Of a stretch of 12,657 nt of DNA, positions 1 to 6,915 are shown one piece after another. The stretch is from JBEKJU01 sp050011095 (GTDB lineage: Bacteria; Desulfobacterota; Syntrophorhabdia; Syntrophorhabdales; WCHB1-27). Location: the NCBI GenBank assembly GCA_050011095.1, contig JBEKJU010000084.1:1-12657 (forward strand). Reading direction: 5' to 3'. The first letter of the stretch is position 1. Every line of letters begins with the position of its first letter. The notes below the pieces were generated by a model. That model made no database searches. It was not told the DNA's origin and saw only the letters and a list, made by a program, of their open reading frames with translations. A program made the position numbers and the translations under genes.

Positions 1-121
1 TTGTTGTGTCGCTTGAAGATATGTTCGCTCACTCACCTATTCTACCCCATGGCGCGGATCATAGCGATGTTTACAGAAAAGGCATCCGCGCAGCAGAGCT
101 GCGAGGAATGTTCTGATTCAA

Positions 122-271
122 GTCCTGATGCCCGACGTGACAGGGCAAACAAAGGGTGAAAGGTTGTTTGCGCGGGTGGGGGCTCTTCACGCGATCCAGA
201 CCAGAACCATCGTGGAACTCGACGCCCTCCTGCCCTCCATCCTTGATAAGGCATTTAAAGGCGAACTATGA
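122..271 (+). pseudogene. hsdS: 3' remnant of type I restriction specificity subunit HsdS
   Basis: The plus frame ending at TGA 269-271 translates with the C-terminal signature of HsdS: RLFARVGALHAIQT followed by ELDALLPSILDKAFKGEL. In HsdS proteins this is the conserved distal helix and end of the specificity subunit, which recognises DNA for the HsdM/HsdR complex. Only about 35-40 residues look homologous, starting near base 150. The frame is open back to base 65, but the upstream residues do not resemble an HsdS target-recognition domain. No start or RBS is visible. I infer that the upstream part was deleted or frame-disrupted, or lies outside a rearrangement. The fragment marks this as a former type I R-M locus, which fits the RloAB pair further right, since rlo genes were named for linkage to hsd loci. 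Confidence 0.75.
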
Positions 272-327
272 GCGACCGCCACAACCGGATAACGAGCGTC
301 ATCCTTTTCAGCCGATTGGCCGATTGA
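268..327 (+). pseudogene. Start of a gene coupled to hsdS, cut after 19 codons
   Basis: An ATG at 268 overlaps the hsdS stop as ATGA, the usual arrangement for translationally coupled genes in R-M operons. The reading frame gives MSDRHNRITSVILFSRLAD and then TGA at 325-327. The position suggests the beginning of the next gene of the operon, broken shortly after its start, but nothing in 19 residues identifies the product. A chance overlap cannot be excluded. Bases 328-455 hold nothing I can assign. Confidence 0.25.
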
Positions 328-455
328 GCTATCAGAACAGAATTGCCGTGGACGACGTGGCCTCGCCGAATCCATTGCGGCCGCATTGGCCAATTGAAGC
401 AACGACAGTCTTGTGGCGGCCCTTTACAGCCCACGGGTTGCGGGGTCTGCAGTCA

Positions 456-1061
456 TCAGGTCCGGCCCCTCGCTTTGCCTGTTCGCTTTTTGGCCTTGAG
501 CGATTTTTCCCTGAATTCGAGCTTCTCCCGCTGGAGCTCCATGTGCAGTCTTAGAAGCTCCTCTTTCTGCCTTCCCTTGTCCTCCATCAGCCGTTTCCAG
601 GACTCGTAACGGCACCTCTTGAACTCGAGCGACTCCTTGCGGAGCCTGATCCTTTCGGCGGTCAGCTCGATGTGCTTCTTTCTCAGTTCGAGGTTCTCCT
701 GTTTCTGCTTCAGGTACTTCCGGATCAAGAAGTCCACCATCCTCTCATAGAGGTCATTTCCCCGGGCATCCCCTTCCATTGCCTCGCTGTCATCTGAAAC
801 AGGCGCCGGCAGGATCGACTCGAGCGTGAAGCCCTCGTCTCCGTTATGCCCCAATGGTCTCTGCAGGCTCTCTTCCCGGTATTTCCTAGTTAGGTACTGC
901 CTTATGGCCCTGTTCCTGACTTTCCTCGCTATCGGTTCAACCTCGTTGACAGCTTGAAGGTTGCGCTCCAGAATCTCCACCCATGCGTCCTGCAGGCTGT
1001 CCTCGTAGGCCCCGAACTCAGCCTTCAGGTGTTTGCTTATGTCGTCGACGTCCAATCCCAA
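456..1061 (-). CDS. Sigma-factor-like N-terminus with long coiled coil, function unknown
   Basis: The N-terminal third contains AYEDSLQDAWVEILERN followed by ARKVRNRAIRQYLTRKYREE. This resembles region 2 of ECF-type sigma factors (the EDLxQdvWlri and ArNraiDyxRkrkR patterns), a weak but recognisable likeness. An acidic linker follows. The last 90-100 residues are heptad-rich and highly charged (EERxxLRKExLEFK-like repeats), a confident coiled coil ending in a Lys/Arg-rich tail. No sigma region 4 helix-turn-helix is visible. I chose TTG 1061 because AAAGGAGA (minus strand, about 1069-1076) lies about 7 bases before it. The frame extends to a TTG at 1121, but that start has no RBS and would overlap the divergent gene region. 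A DNA- or RNA polymerase-associated regulator is one reading, but this is inference. It is divergent from the DUF1917-like gene. Confidence 0.6.
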   Translation of the reverse strand: MGLDVDDISKHLKAEFGAYEDSLQDAWVEILERNLQAVNEVEPIARKVRNRAIRQYLTRKYREESLQRPLGHNGDEGFTLESILPAPVSDDSEAMEGDARGNDLYERMVDFLIRKYLKQKQENLELRKKHIELTAERIRLRKESLEFKRCRYESWKRLMEDKGRQKEELLRLHMELQREKLEFREKSLKAKKRTGKARGRT

Positions 1062-1215
1062 CCCATGTCTCCTTTTGCTGTGGTCGATGTACTGAATGTG
1101 GGTTATTATATCGAAGGCCAACAGCGAATGTTACGCTTCGGCTGACGGTGTCATCGGTTACGACAGGGAGATGACCGACGGCAAAGAGAGCGTCCGAGGC
1201 CGGCGAGAAGCTTCG

Positions 1216-1653
1216 ATGAAAAAACCAGAAACCCTCCTTTCCTCCGAACCTATGCCCTCTCAAATCACCGCCGAATACTGGCTCTACGCGGTGAGGAAGA
1301 GAGGCCAATATCCGAAGGCCACCGCGAAATCCGGTAAATGGCTCGTATTCGTCCCCGTTTCCCGGGTCGACGAAGTATGGGCCAAGATCAGGGAGGCAAC
1401 CGAAGACGGACGTTTGGGCGATTCCGCCAAAGTAGCTACCGCGAAACCCAACTCAAACGCCACCGACCCTTCCAAGAAGGTGATCTGCGTCTACACATAC
1501 GACCGGACCGACGAGGAGGACGTGCGGCGTATCCGGGACGAGTTGCGAGCTCTGGGAATCGTTTCCAAGATCCCCTACAAGACGGACCGCGATACCACGG
1601 CCGGCAGATATGCCAAACGCGGTCACCAGCGCATCTCCAAGTACTATGAATAG
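1216..1653 (+). CDS. DUF1917-like 'putative phosphothreonine lyase domain' protein
   Basis: The 145-residue product matches, from memory, a small family annotated as putative phosphothreonine lyase domain-containing or DUF1917/UPF0696-like, known from archaea, bacteria and animals (C11orf68/BLES03). Visible family blocks in order are AEYWLYAVRKRGQYP, SGKWLVFVPVSRVDEVWAKI, GRLGDSAKVATAKPN, KKVICVYTYDRTDEEDVRRI, ELRALGI, KIPYKTD and a terminal RISKYYE. The fold of the animal member is eIF4E-like; no enzymatic activity is established and the lyase name should not be taken literally. ATG 1216 has only a weak GAGAAG upstream. ATG 1171 directly abuts GGGAG, and ATG 1252 begins just before the conserved part, so the exact start is uncertain. 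It lies 46 bases upstream of the leader ORF and primase-helicase gene, in the same direction, so it could be cotranscribed. Confidence 0.72.
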   Translation: MKKPETLLSSEPMPSQITAEYWLYAVRKRGQYPKATAKSGKWLVFVPVSRVDEVWAKIREATEDGRLGDSAKVATAKPNSNATDPSKKVICVYTYDRTDEEDVRRIRDELRALGIVSKIPYKTDRDTTAGRYAKRGHQRISKYYE

Positions 1654-1699
1654 CCCTGGCATGATCTCCCGAGCCAACAGGAGCCCTCATGGAGAGGAC

Positions 1700-1798
1700 A
1701 TGAAGATATCGACCCTGAAGCGCGTCGTGAAAGTCCTGGACAAACAGGTCCGGATCGATCTGGTACAGGAATGGAAAATCCCCGCGTCGAAGTCATAA
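1700..1798 (+). CDS. 32-residue leader ORF overlapping the primase-helicase start
   Basis: ATG 1700 follows GGAGAGG at 1691-1697, the best ribosome binding site in this stretch. The product (MKISTLKRVVKVLDKQV... ending WKIPASKS) is short, basic and without a recognised family. Its TAA at 1796-1798 lies 28 bases inside the next gene, whose own ATG 1771 has only GGA immediately before it. I infer that ribosomes finishing this ORF may reinitiate on the large gene (translational coupling). It could also be a small functional partner or simply the remnant of a longer protein. Confidence 0.4.
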   Translation: MKISTLKRVVKVLDKQVRIDLVQEWKIPASKS

Positions 1799-4206
1799 AG
1801 GCTCGCCTCGCCGAGCTCGAACGGGAAAGGGCTTCTCTCCTGAAAGAGATGGAAGACCTTTCGGCTCCCCGCCCGTCGGCCGACCTACTCGGAGTCCCGG
1901 CCTCAGACAGGCCTCTCTCGACCCCAGAGGAGCGCCTTGCCCTTTTTCTGCGGCTGTTCCGCTGCCGGGAGGACGTCTTCCCAAAGATGTGGGAAAACCA
2001 GAAGAAAGCGACGAGGGGCTATTCGCCGGCGTGCGCGTCAGAGTGGGTTCGGGGCGTCTGCGACAAGCCGAGAATTAAATGCAGCGCGTGTCAGAACCGC
2101 GCCTTCGTGCCTTTCGACGAGACCATTGCCCGTGGCCACCTGGAGGGAACCTTCACGGTCGGCGCCTATACTATCCGCGAAGACGATACGTGTACATTCC
2201 TCGCCGCCGACTTCGATAAAGAGCGGTGGGGCGTCGATGCGCTGACATACAAGGCCGCGGCGCGGGATTTTGGTGTCGAGGTCTACATAGAGCGGTCGCG
2301 GTCAGGGAGCGGCGGCCATGCCTGGATATTCTTCCAGGAGCCGATCAAGGCGCGCCTCGCCCGACAAATTGGAACGCTCATCCTCACCCGTGCCATGGAC
2401 CGGCGACACCACATCGGGTTCGATAGCTACGACCGATTCTTTCCCAGCCAGGACACCATGCCGAGCGGAGGCTTCGGAAACCTCATCGCCCTCCCCCTGC
2501 AGAGGGTTCCCCGGAGGGCAGGGAACAGCGTCTTCGTGGACGACGACCTTAACCCTTGCCCGGATCAATGGGAGTTCTTGAGCCGCGTGCGGCTCCTTTC
2601 CGCCGAGGACGTCGCCGTCGTGATCCGCGACAACACGCTGGCGCCACGACGCAAGTCCGACGAGACAGACGCCGACATCATCGAGGCCGAGGCTTCGATC
2701 GACACGGCCGACGAAAAGATCAGGGGTGTCTATACGGGGGCCATTTCCTTCCGCTATTCCCGACATCTTGAGATCGGAATCCGCGGGTTGCCCTCGGCCC
2801 TCATCTCGGCGTTCAAGAGGGCCGCTACCTTTGCAAACCCCAAGTTCTTCGAGCTGCAGCGGATGCGCTTCTCCACCTGGAATACTCCACGCTACATCTG
2901 CTCCGCAGAGCTTTCCGACGACGGTGAGTCGATGATAGTGCCGCGGGGACTTCTGCCACGCTGCGTCCAGCTTGCCGAGATCGCCGGTGCGAGGGTGGAA
3001 TTCGAGGATCATCGCCCTATCACGAGCCGCGTTCCCGTCAGGTTCACCGGAACTCTTCTACCCCTCCAGAAAAGGGCCTTGCGCGAGCTTTCATCCCAGG
3101 AGTCAGGAGTGCTCGTTGCCCCGCCGGGCTCAGGCAAGACTGTCATCGCCTGCGCCCTCATCGCCAAAAGGAAGCTTCCCACCCTCATCCTCGTCCACCG
3201 CAAGCAACTTGCCGACCAGTGGAAGGAACAGTTGCTCCAGTTCACCGACCTTGGCAAAGGCCAGATAGGGACTTTCGATGCAAAAGAAACCAGGCGCAAA
3301 GGCATCGTGGACGTGGGCATGCTCCAGACCCTTGCCAGAGATCACGACCCTGACCGTCTGCTGGACGGCTACGGCCACATCGTGATCGACGAATGCCACC
3401 ACGTCCCGGCAGTATCCTTCGAATCAGTGCTCAAGCGCATCCAGGCAAGGCACTTTCTCGGCCTCACCGCCACCCCATACCGTAAGGACGGGTTGGAGAA
3501 GATCATCACCATGCAGTGCGGGCCGGTGCTCCACACGATGGAAGAAACGAAGGCTCAGTCGCAGCTTTCCCGCCAGGTCTTCGTGCGTGAAACAGGATTC
3601 CGGATGGGTCCCGAGGCGAGCGCACAGCCGGCGCTCTATGAAATCTGGCAGGCGCTGGTGACCGATGTGGAACGCCTCCGGCTCGTCGCCTCCGATGTCA
3701 TAGCGGCGATCGAGGAAGAAAGGTTTCCGCTCGTTCTCTCCGATAGGAGAGACCATCTCGAACTGCTTCTGGCCGAAATCACCGCCGCGCACGAGCACGC
3801 GGCGGGCTTCCTCTTTACCAGTGGCGTAGGAAAGCGGCAGAGAAACCGGATGATGGAGGAGATCATGGCGATGAGGGAAAGAGGGGAATTTCCTTTCCTG
3901 CTTTCAACCGGGTCTCTCATCGGCGAAGGATTCGACCTGCCTGAGTTGTGCACGTTGGTCCTCGCCATGCCGCTGTCGTTCAAGGGGCGCCTCGTGCAGT
4001 ACGCCGGGCGCCTCCACCGTGAGAGCGCCGGCAAACAGGACGTTCGCATCTACGATTACGTCGACGTCAACCTCGGCCTCTGCATCACGATGTTCAGAAA
4101 GAGGATGACTACGTACCGGAAGATGGGGTACACCGTCGAGATTCCTCCCGACTCGCACCTCAGCGAGGTGGTGGGACGGAAACCGGGGCGGAATCTCACT
4201 CCGTAG
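1771..4206 (+). CDS. TOTE-type primase-polymerase (AEP) fused to superfamily II helicase
   Basis: This 811-residue protein has three parts. Residues 1-30 form a short coiled coil. Residues 55-260 match the archaeo-eukaryotic primase domain Pfam names after TOTE conflict systems. It has a Cys4 zinc site (C88, C97, C104, C107, in the YSPACASEWVRGVC block), the metal-binding pair D147/D149 in FLAADFDKERW, the nucleotide-binding H183 in SGSGGHAWIFF, and D218 in HIGFDSYDRFFPSQ. All expected catalytic positions are present. Residues 425-775 are an SF2 helicase: Walker A PPGSGKT (451-457), motif Ia LILVHRKQLADQW, DECH (540-543), TAT (566-568), LIGEGFDLP and a motif VI block QYAGRLHR (743-750). The final residues are an ordinary tail. 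It probably primes or extends nucleic acid while unwinding it; substrate and role are unproven. The start is likely coupled to the 1700-1798 ORF. Confidence 0.9.
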   Translation: MENPRVEVIKARLAELERERASLLKEMEDLSAPRPSADLLGVPASDRPLSTPEERLALFLRLFRCREDVFPKMWENQKKATRGYSPACASEWVRGVCDKPRIKCSACQNRAFVPFDETIARGHLEGTFTVGAYTIREDDTCTFLAADFDKERWGVDALTYKAAARDFGVEVYIERSRSGSGGHAWIFFQEPIKARLARQIGTLILTRAMDRRHHIGFDSYDRFFPSQDTMPSGGFGNLIALPLQRVPRRAGNSVFVDDDLNPCPDQWEFLSRVRLLSAEDVAVVIRDNTLAPRRKSDETDADIIEAEASIDTADEKIRGVYTGAISFRYSRHLEIGIRGLPSALISAFKRAATFANPKFFELQRMRFSTWNTPRYICSAELSDDGESMIVPRGLLPRCVQLAEIAGARVEFEDHRPITSRVPVRFTGTLLPLQKRALRELSSQESGVLVAPPGSGKTVIACALIAKRKLPTLILVHRKQLADQWKEQLLQFTDLGKGQIGTFDAKETRRKGIVDVGMLQTLARDHDPDRLLDGYGHIVIDECHHVPAVSFESVLKRIQARHFLGLTATPYRKDGLEKIITMQCGPVLHTMEETKAQSQLSRQVFVRETGFRMGPEASAQPALYEIWQALVTDVERLRLVASDVIAAIEEERFPLVLSDRRDHLELLLAEITAAHEHAAGFLFTSGVGKRQRNRMMEEIMAMRERGEFPFLLSTGSLIGEGFDLPELCTLVLAMPLSFKGRLVQYAGRLHRESAGKQDVRIYDYVDVNLGLCITMFRKRMTTYRKMGYTVEIPPDSHLSEVVGRKPGRNLTP

Positions 4207-4440
4207 TAGGTCAGGCCATCAGCGCTATCCAGGTTTGCACCGGGCGACGTACTCCATTGTTTGGGAATTACCTTGGCCCCGATGGGCTATTTAGTGGGGA
4301 TATACCATGGCCCTCGACACGGTGAAAAGAACGAACGCCACTCCATCAAGAGGGGAAAATTATCCACAAGACCCTTCCCTTCCGTGGTTCGCCTCGTAGC
4401 CCCCTCGCTGGAGGCAAGAAAGGGCTGTTTCGCGTGACTT

Positions 4441-4617
4441 TCATCTCCCGGCCCGGAGCTTCTGGCCCCCTGCCCTCCGGTACGGCATGAACGGATAGAT
4501 CAGGCAGGACCTGTTGCCGCAGTCCCTTTTTCCGTCAGTATAACCGCGCATGCAGGAGTAGCAGTTGGTAAGGACCGCCTGGCCGGCCGCGATGCGCTCG
4601 CCCCTCAGATACTTCAT
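4441..4617 (-). CDS. Small Cys-rich (probable metal-binding) protein
   Basis: The 58-residue product carries four cysteines in the pattern CYSCMRGYTDGKRDCGNRSC, followed by LIYPFMPYR. This C-x2-C...C-x4-C plus LYP.MPYR arrangement resembles small uncharacterised zinc-ribbon-like proteins that recur in bacterial and phage genomes; I cannot name a function. ATG 4617 is chosen because GGAGG (minus strand, about 4626-4630) lies 8 bases upstream; an in-frame GTG at 4632 would sit on the RBS itself. It faces away from the RloA-like gene and shares its 130-base AT-rich promoter region, so it may be a regulator or companion of that operon (inference). The 234 bases between 4207 and 4440 contain no gene I can support. 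Confidence 0.6.
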   Translation of the reverse strand: MKYLRGERIAAGQAVLTNCYSCMRGYTDGKRDCGNRSCLIYPFMPYRRAGGQKLRAGR

Positions 4618-4688
4618 GTTCCTTTCCTCCACCTCGCCAAAATTTCTTGAAGATGAGGCATGAATTAGGCATCATGCATAATTATCTA

Positions 4689-4716
4689 TTGACTTTTACA
4701 CAAAACGTGCAATAAT
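4689..4716 (+). promoter_or_regulatory. Sigma-70-type promoter of the rloAB-like operon
   Basis: TTGACT at 4689-4694 and AATAAT at 4711-4716 are separated by 16 bases in an AT-rich stretch ending about 35 bases before the ATG. A ribosome binding site AGGAG (4739-4743) follows, 7 bases from ATG 4751. Just upstream, near 4661-4678, AGGCAT occurs twice and GCAT-C-ATGC forms a small inverted repeat, which could be an operator. No transcript evidence is available. Confidence 0.5.
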
Positions 4717-4750
4717 TGTCCTTAGAATATCTGTTTATAGGAGTTAAGCC

Positions 4751-6025
4751 ATGTTAATCGAATTCAGTGTAACGAATTATCGGTCCATTCGTGAGACCCA
4801 GACCCTTAGCATGGCGGCCAGCAGATACTACAAAGGCCTTGAGGAATCGAACTGTTTCGATCCGAATGTGTCTGGTGTGCCAAATTTGCTCCGCACGGCC
4901 GTCATTTACGGACCCAACGCAGGCGGTAAGAGCAACACGATGAAGGCTATGCAGTTCATGCAAGCGTTTGTGCTTGTGTCTCATTCGTATCAAGAGGGGC
5001 AGAGCATCAATGTCTCACCCTTCGCCCTTTCCGCTGAGACTCGAACAAGGCCGAGCGAATTCGAACTGTCATTCCTGCGCGATGGTGTCAGGTACCAGTA
5101 TGGCTTCGCCGTCACTCCGGTTCGGGTTACGAAAGAATGGCTGCTCGCGTATCCGGAAGGGAAAGCCCAGAGGTGGTTCGAGCGCGCTTCCGACGAGAAG
5201 TCGGACAAAGAGAACTGGTATTTTGGCAGTAAATTCGTGGGGCGGAAGCAACTATGGCAGGAGGCCACTCGAAAGAACGCCTTATTCCTCTCAACGGCCA
5301 TTCAACTGAATAACGAACAACTCAAACCGGTCTTTAGTTGGTTCCAGGACACGCTTGACATGATTCTTCCTAAAGCCGCCATCAACCTCAAGTTTTCTCT
5401 CGAACTGTGTGAATCCGAGGCGGGCAAGGCAAGAGTCATGGAATTCCTCGAATCTGCCGATCTCACCATTTCCGGAATCGATGTAAAAAAGGTTAGGATT
5501 CCCTTTTCTCAAAGCGACCTTCCTCTGGATATGCCTCCGGACATGAGGGACAGAATTGCTCACGAGTTGCAGGAGAAGGAAGTTCCGTTGGTTTTCTTTC
5601 AGCATCCTGACGACAGCGGAAACCTGATCCCCATCAGCTTTTCCGACGAGTCCGACGGCACCCAGAAACTGTTTGCCTTTGCCGGTCCCTGCCTTGACGT
5701 CTTTGAGAAGGGCCGTATCCTCTTCGTCGATGAGATGGATACGAGCCTGCATCCGCTCCTTGTGCGTTTTCTTGTTGAGAATTTCCATAGCACCGAGGCA
5801 AACAGAAATAATGCTCAACTGGTCTTCACCACCCATGACACTTCCATACTGGACATGGATCTCTTTCGTCGCGATCAGATCTGGTTCGTCGACAAAGATC
5901 GGAGCAGCGCCACAAAGCTTTATCCGCTCAGCGATTTCAGCCCGCGGAAGGGCGAGGCCGTGGAAAAGTGGTATCTCAAGGGGAGGTACGGGGCCCTGCC
6001 TTTTGTCGGTGACCTGAGGCACTAG
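4751..6025 (+). CDS. rloA: RloA-like AAA/ABC-type ATPase (AAA_15/AAA_21 group)
   Basis: The 424-residue product starts MLIEFSVTNYRSIRETQTLS, the opening beta strand typical of SMC/RecF/OLD-like ABC ATPases. It has Walker A YGPNAGGKSN (K60), a signature-like SDESDGTQKLF (298-308), Walker B GRILFVDEMD (D327, E328) and the H-loop FTTHDTSIL (H362). The approximately 240 residues between Walker A and the signature carry the lid and insertion region. The family is ATP-driven and usually paired with an effector; here the partner is the RloB-like TOPRIM protein, overlapping by one base. The layout parallels the PARIS system (AriA ATPase with AriB TOPRIM) and the rloA/rloB genes found in Campylobacter hsd loci. 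Antiphage function is inferred from that parallel. Family membership is very likely; the exact subfamily is less sure. Confidence 0.88.
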   Translation: MLIEFSVTNYRSIRETQTLSMAASRYYKGLEESNCFDPNVSGVPNLLRTAVIYGPNAGGKSNTMKAMQFMQAFVLVSHSYQEGQSINVSPFALSAETRTRPSEFELSFLRDGVRYQYGFAVTPVRVTKEWLLAYPEGKAQRWFERASDEKSDKENWYFGSKFVGRKQLWQEATRKNALFLSTAIQLNNEQLKPVFSWFQDTLDMILPKAAINLKFSLELCESEAGKARVMEFLESADLTISGIDVKKVRIPFSQSDLPLDMPPDMRDRIAHELQEKEVPLVFFQHPDDSGNLIPISFSDESDGTQKLFAFAGPCLDVFEKGRILFVDEMDTSLHPLLVRFLVENFHSTEANRNNAQLVFTTHDTSILDMDLFRRDQIWFVDKDRSSATKLYPLSDFSPRKGEAVEKWYLKGRYGALPFVGDLRH

Positions 6026-6828
6026 TGGGAACCGACGATCTCCACCACAAACGGAAAGCGAAAATGGCGAGGGATCTCGCGCGCAAGAGGGCGAGCCGAG
6101 CGCCTTACGAAAGGGTTCTCATCGTTTGTGAAGGAAGAAAGACGGAACCCTACTATTTCCTGGGACTTCGCGCTGCCCTCAGGTTGAACCGGGCCAATGT
6201 AGTGATTGCGGACAAGAAAAAGGGCCTCGACCCCACGGCCCTGGTCCAGTACGCTATTGATGAGGCAAGCAAGGACCCCGAGTTCGACCACGTATACTGT
6301 GTCTTTGACAAGGACAAGCATCCGGGCTACAACAGCGCGATAGACAGAATCCATTCCATCAGCGGCCTCAGAGGATACAGTATGCACGCCATCGCATCCA
6401 TTCCCTGCTTCGAGATTTGGCTGCTGCTTCACTTCCTTTACACGACGAGGGCCTATGTCGCCCCGCTCCAGAACTCCAACGCCGAGCTGGTGATCAGGGA
6501 CCTCAAAAACTATCTTCCCGATTACGAGAAAGGTTCGAAGGATACCTTCGCTGTCCTCGCGGACAGGACCGAGACTTCGATAGGTAATGCCAAATCGCTT
6601 GAGAAATTCCATGAAACAAGCGGCACTGACAATCCATCCACCAAAGTTCATATTCTTGTTGAGTACTTACAGCAATTGGGAAAGAAGAACGATAGCTCTT
6701 CAGCTATCGGGGCGAAGTCAGCCTCAATGATGCAGCGCTCCACGGTCCTGCACACCCCCCATCCATCTTCGTTGCGCTGCCGGCACCGTTCCAGATTGCG
6801 TTCGGTAAGGAATAAACTCTCCCGTTGA
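6025..6828 (+). CDS. rloB: RloB-like TOPRIM-fold protein, C-terminus apparently altered
   Basis: GTG 6025 shares its first base with the last base of the upstream stop (TAGTG), so translation is probably coupled. Family landmarks are VLIVCEGRKTEPYYF (E36, E41), YCVFDKDKH (D95, D97), CFEIWLLLHF (E130) and the distal NPSTKVHILVEYL near residues 203-215. The acidic residues match a TOPRIM metal site, suggesting a nuclease-type effector controlled by the ATPase. Known relatives usually end soon after the NPST helix. Here about 45 extra residues (222-267, Ser/Arg-rich, no family likeness) continue past a 7-bp hairpin at 6691-6708. This tail is probably non-native, from a frameshift or a rearrangement, but the catalytic core appears whole. 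An ATG at 6064 is an alternative start. Confidence 0.85.
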   Translation: MGTDDLHHKRKAKMARDLARKRASRAPYERVLIVCEGRKTEPYYFLGLRAALRLNRANVVIADKKKGLDPTALVQYAIDEASKDPEFDHVYCVFDKDKHPGYNSAIDRIHSISGLRGYSMHAIASIPCFEIWLLLHFLYTTRAYVAPLQNSNAELVIRDLKNYLPDYEKGSKDTFAVLADRTETSIGNAKSLEKFHETSGTDNPSTKVHILVEYLQQLGKKNDSSSAIGAKSASMMQRSTVLHTPHPSSLRCRHRSRLRSVRNKLSR

Positions 6829-6857
6829 CCCTCGGCCTTGGAAACGCCTCTCAGCAA
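6648..6857 (-). other. Unassigned minus-strand ORF facing the rloB 3' end
   Basis: A 69-codon minus frame overlaps the last 180 bases of the RloB-like gene. Its residues (GQRESLFLTERNLERCRQRN, VCRTVERCIIEADFAPIAEEL) have a protein-like composition, whereas the plus-strand reading of the same bases is the odd Ser/Arg-rich tail of RloB. The frame continues upstream without a good start (only TTG 6857, no clear RBS). I do not recognise the family. It may be a fragment of a foreign gene that replaced the end of rloB. Confidence 0.2.
6691..6708. repeat. Perfect 7-bp inverted repeat (hairpin) at the rloB breakpoint
   Basis: GATAGCT (6691-6697) and AGCTATC (6702-6708) are exact reverse complements around a CTTC loop. 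No T-run follows on the plus strand, so it is not a standard terminator in that direction; on the minus strand a T/C-rich tract follows. It sits where the RloB family likeness ends, so it may mark a junction. Confidence 0.55.
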
Positions 6858-6915
6858 GGCGTCAACGGCCCTGGCTGTTCCGCCTTGTCGGTTCCTGCTT
6901 CCGGACAGCGCTAAA

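Noticed and set aside
50..160. 36-codon plus-strand ORF starting MARIIAMFTEK at the left edge.
   Set aside because: No RBS and overlaps the hsdS remnant frame; the hsdS reading is better supported.
2302..3012. Long minus-strand open frame inside the primase-helicase gene.
   Set aside because: Shadow frame of a strongly coding plus-strand gene; composition is typical of antisense of GC-rich codons.
4360..4368. Exact DnaA-box consensus TTATCCACA downstream of the primase-helicase gene.
   Set aside because: It is a single box without a second copy, AT-rich unwinding region or replication gene, so an origin is not supported.
4307..4399. 30-codon plus-strand ORF starting MALDTVKRTN after the primase-helicase gene.
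   Set aside because: Weak RBS (GTGGGG), no family likeness and no coupling to a neighbour; probably chance.
4398..4427. AGCCC...GGGCT with inner CCTC/GAGG hairpin between the primase-helicase and Cys-rich genes.
   Set aside because: Short interrupted stem without a clear U-tract in either direction; not a convincing terminator.
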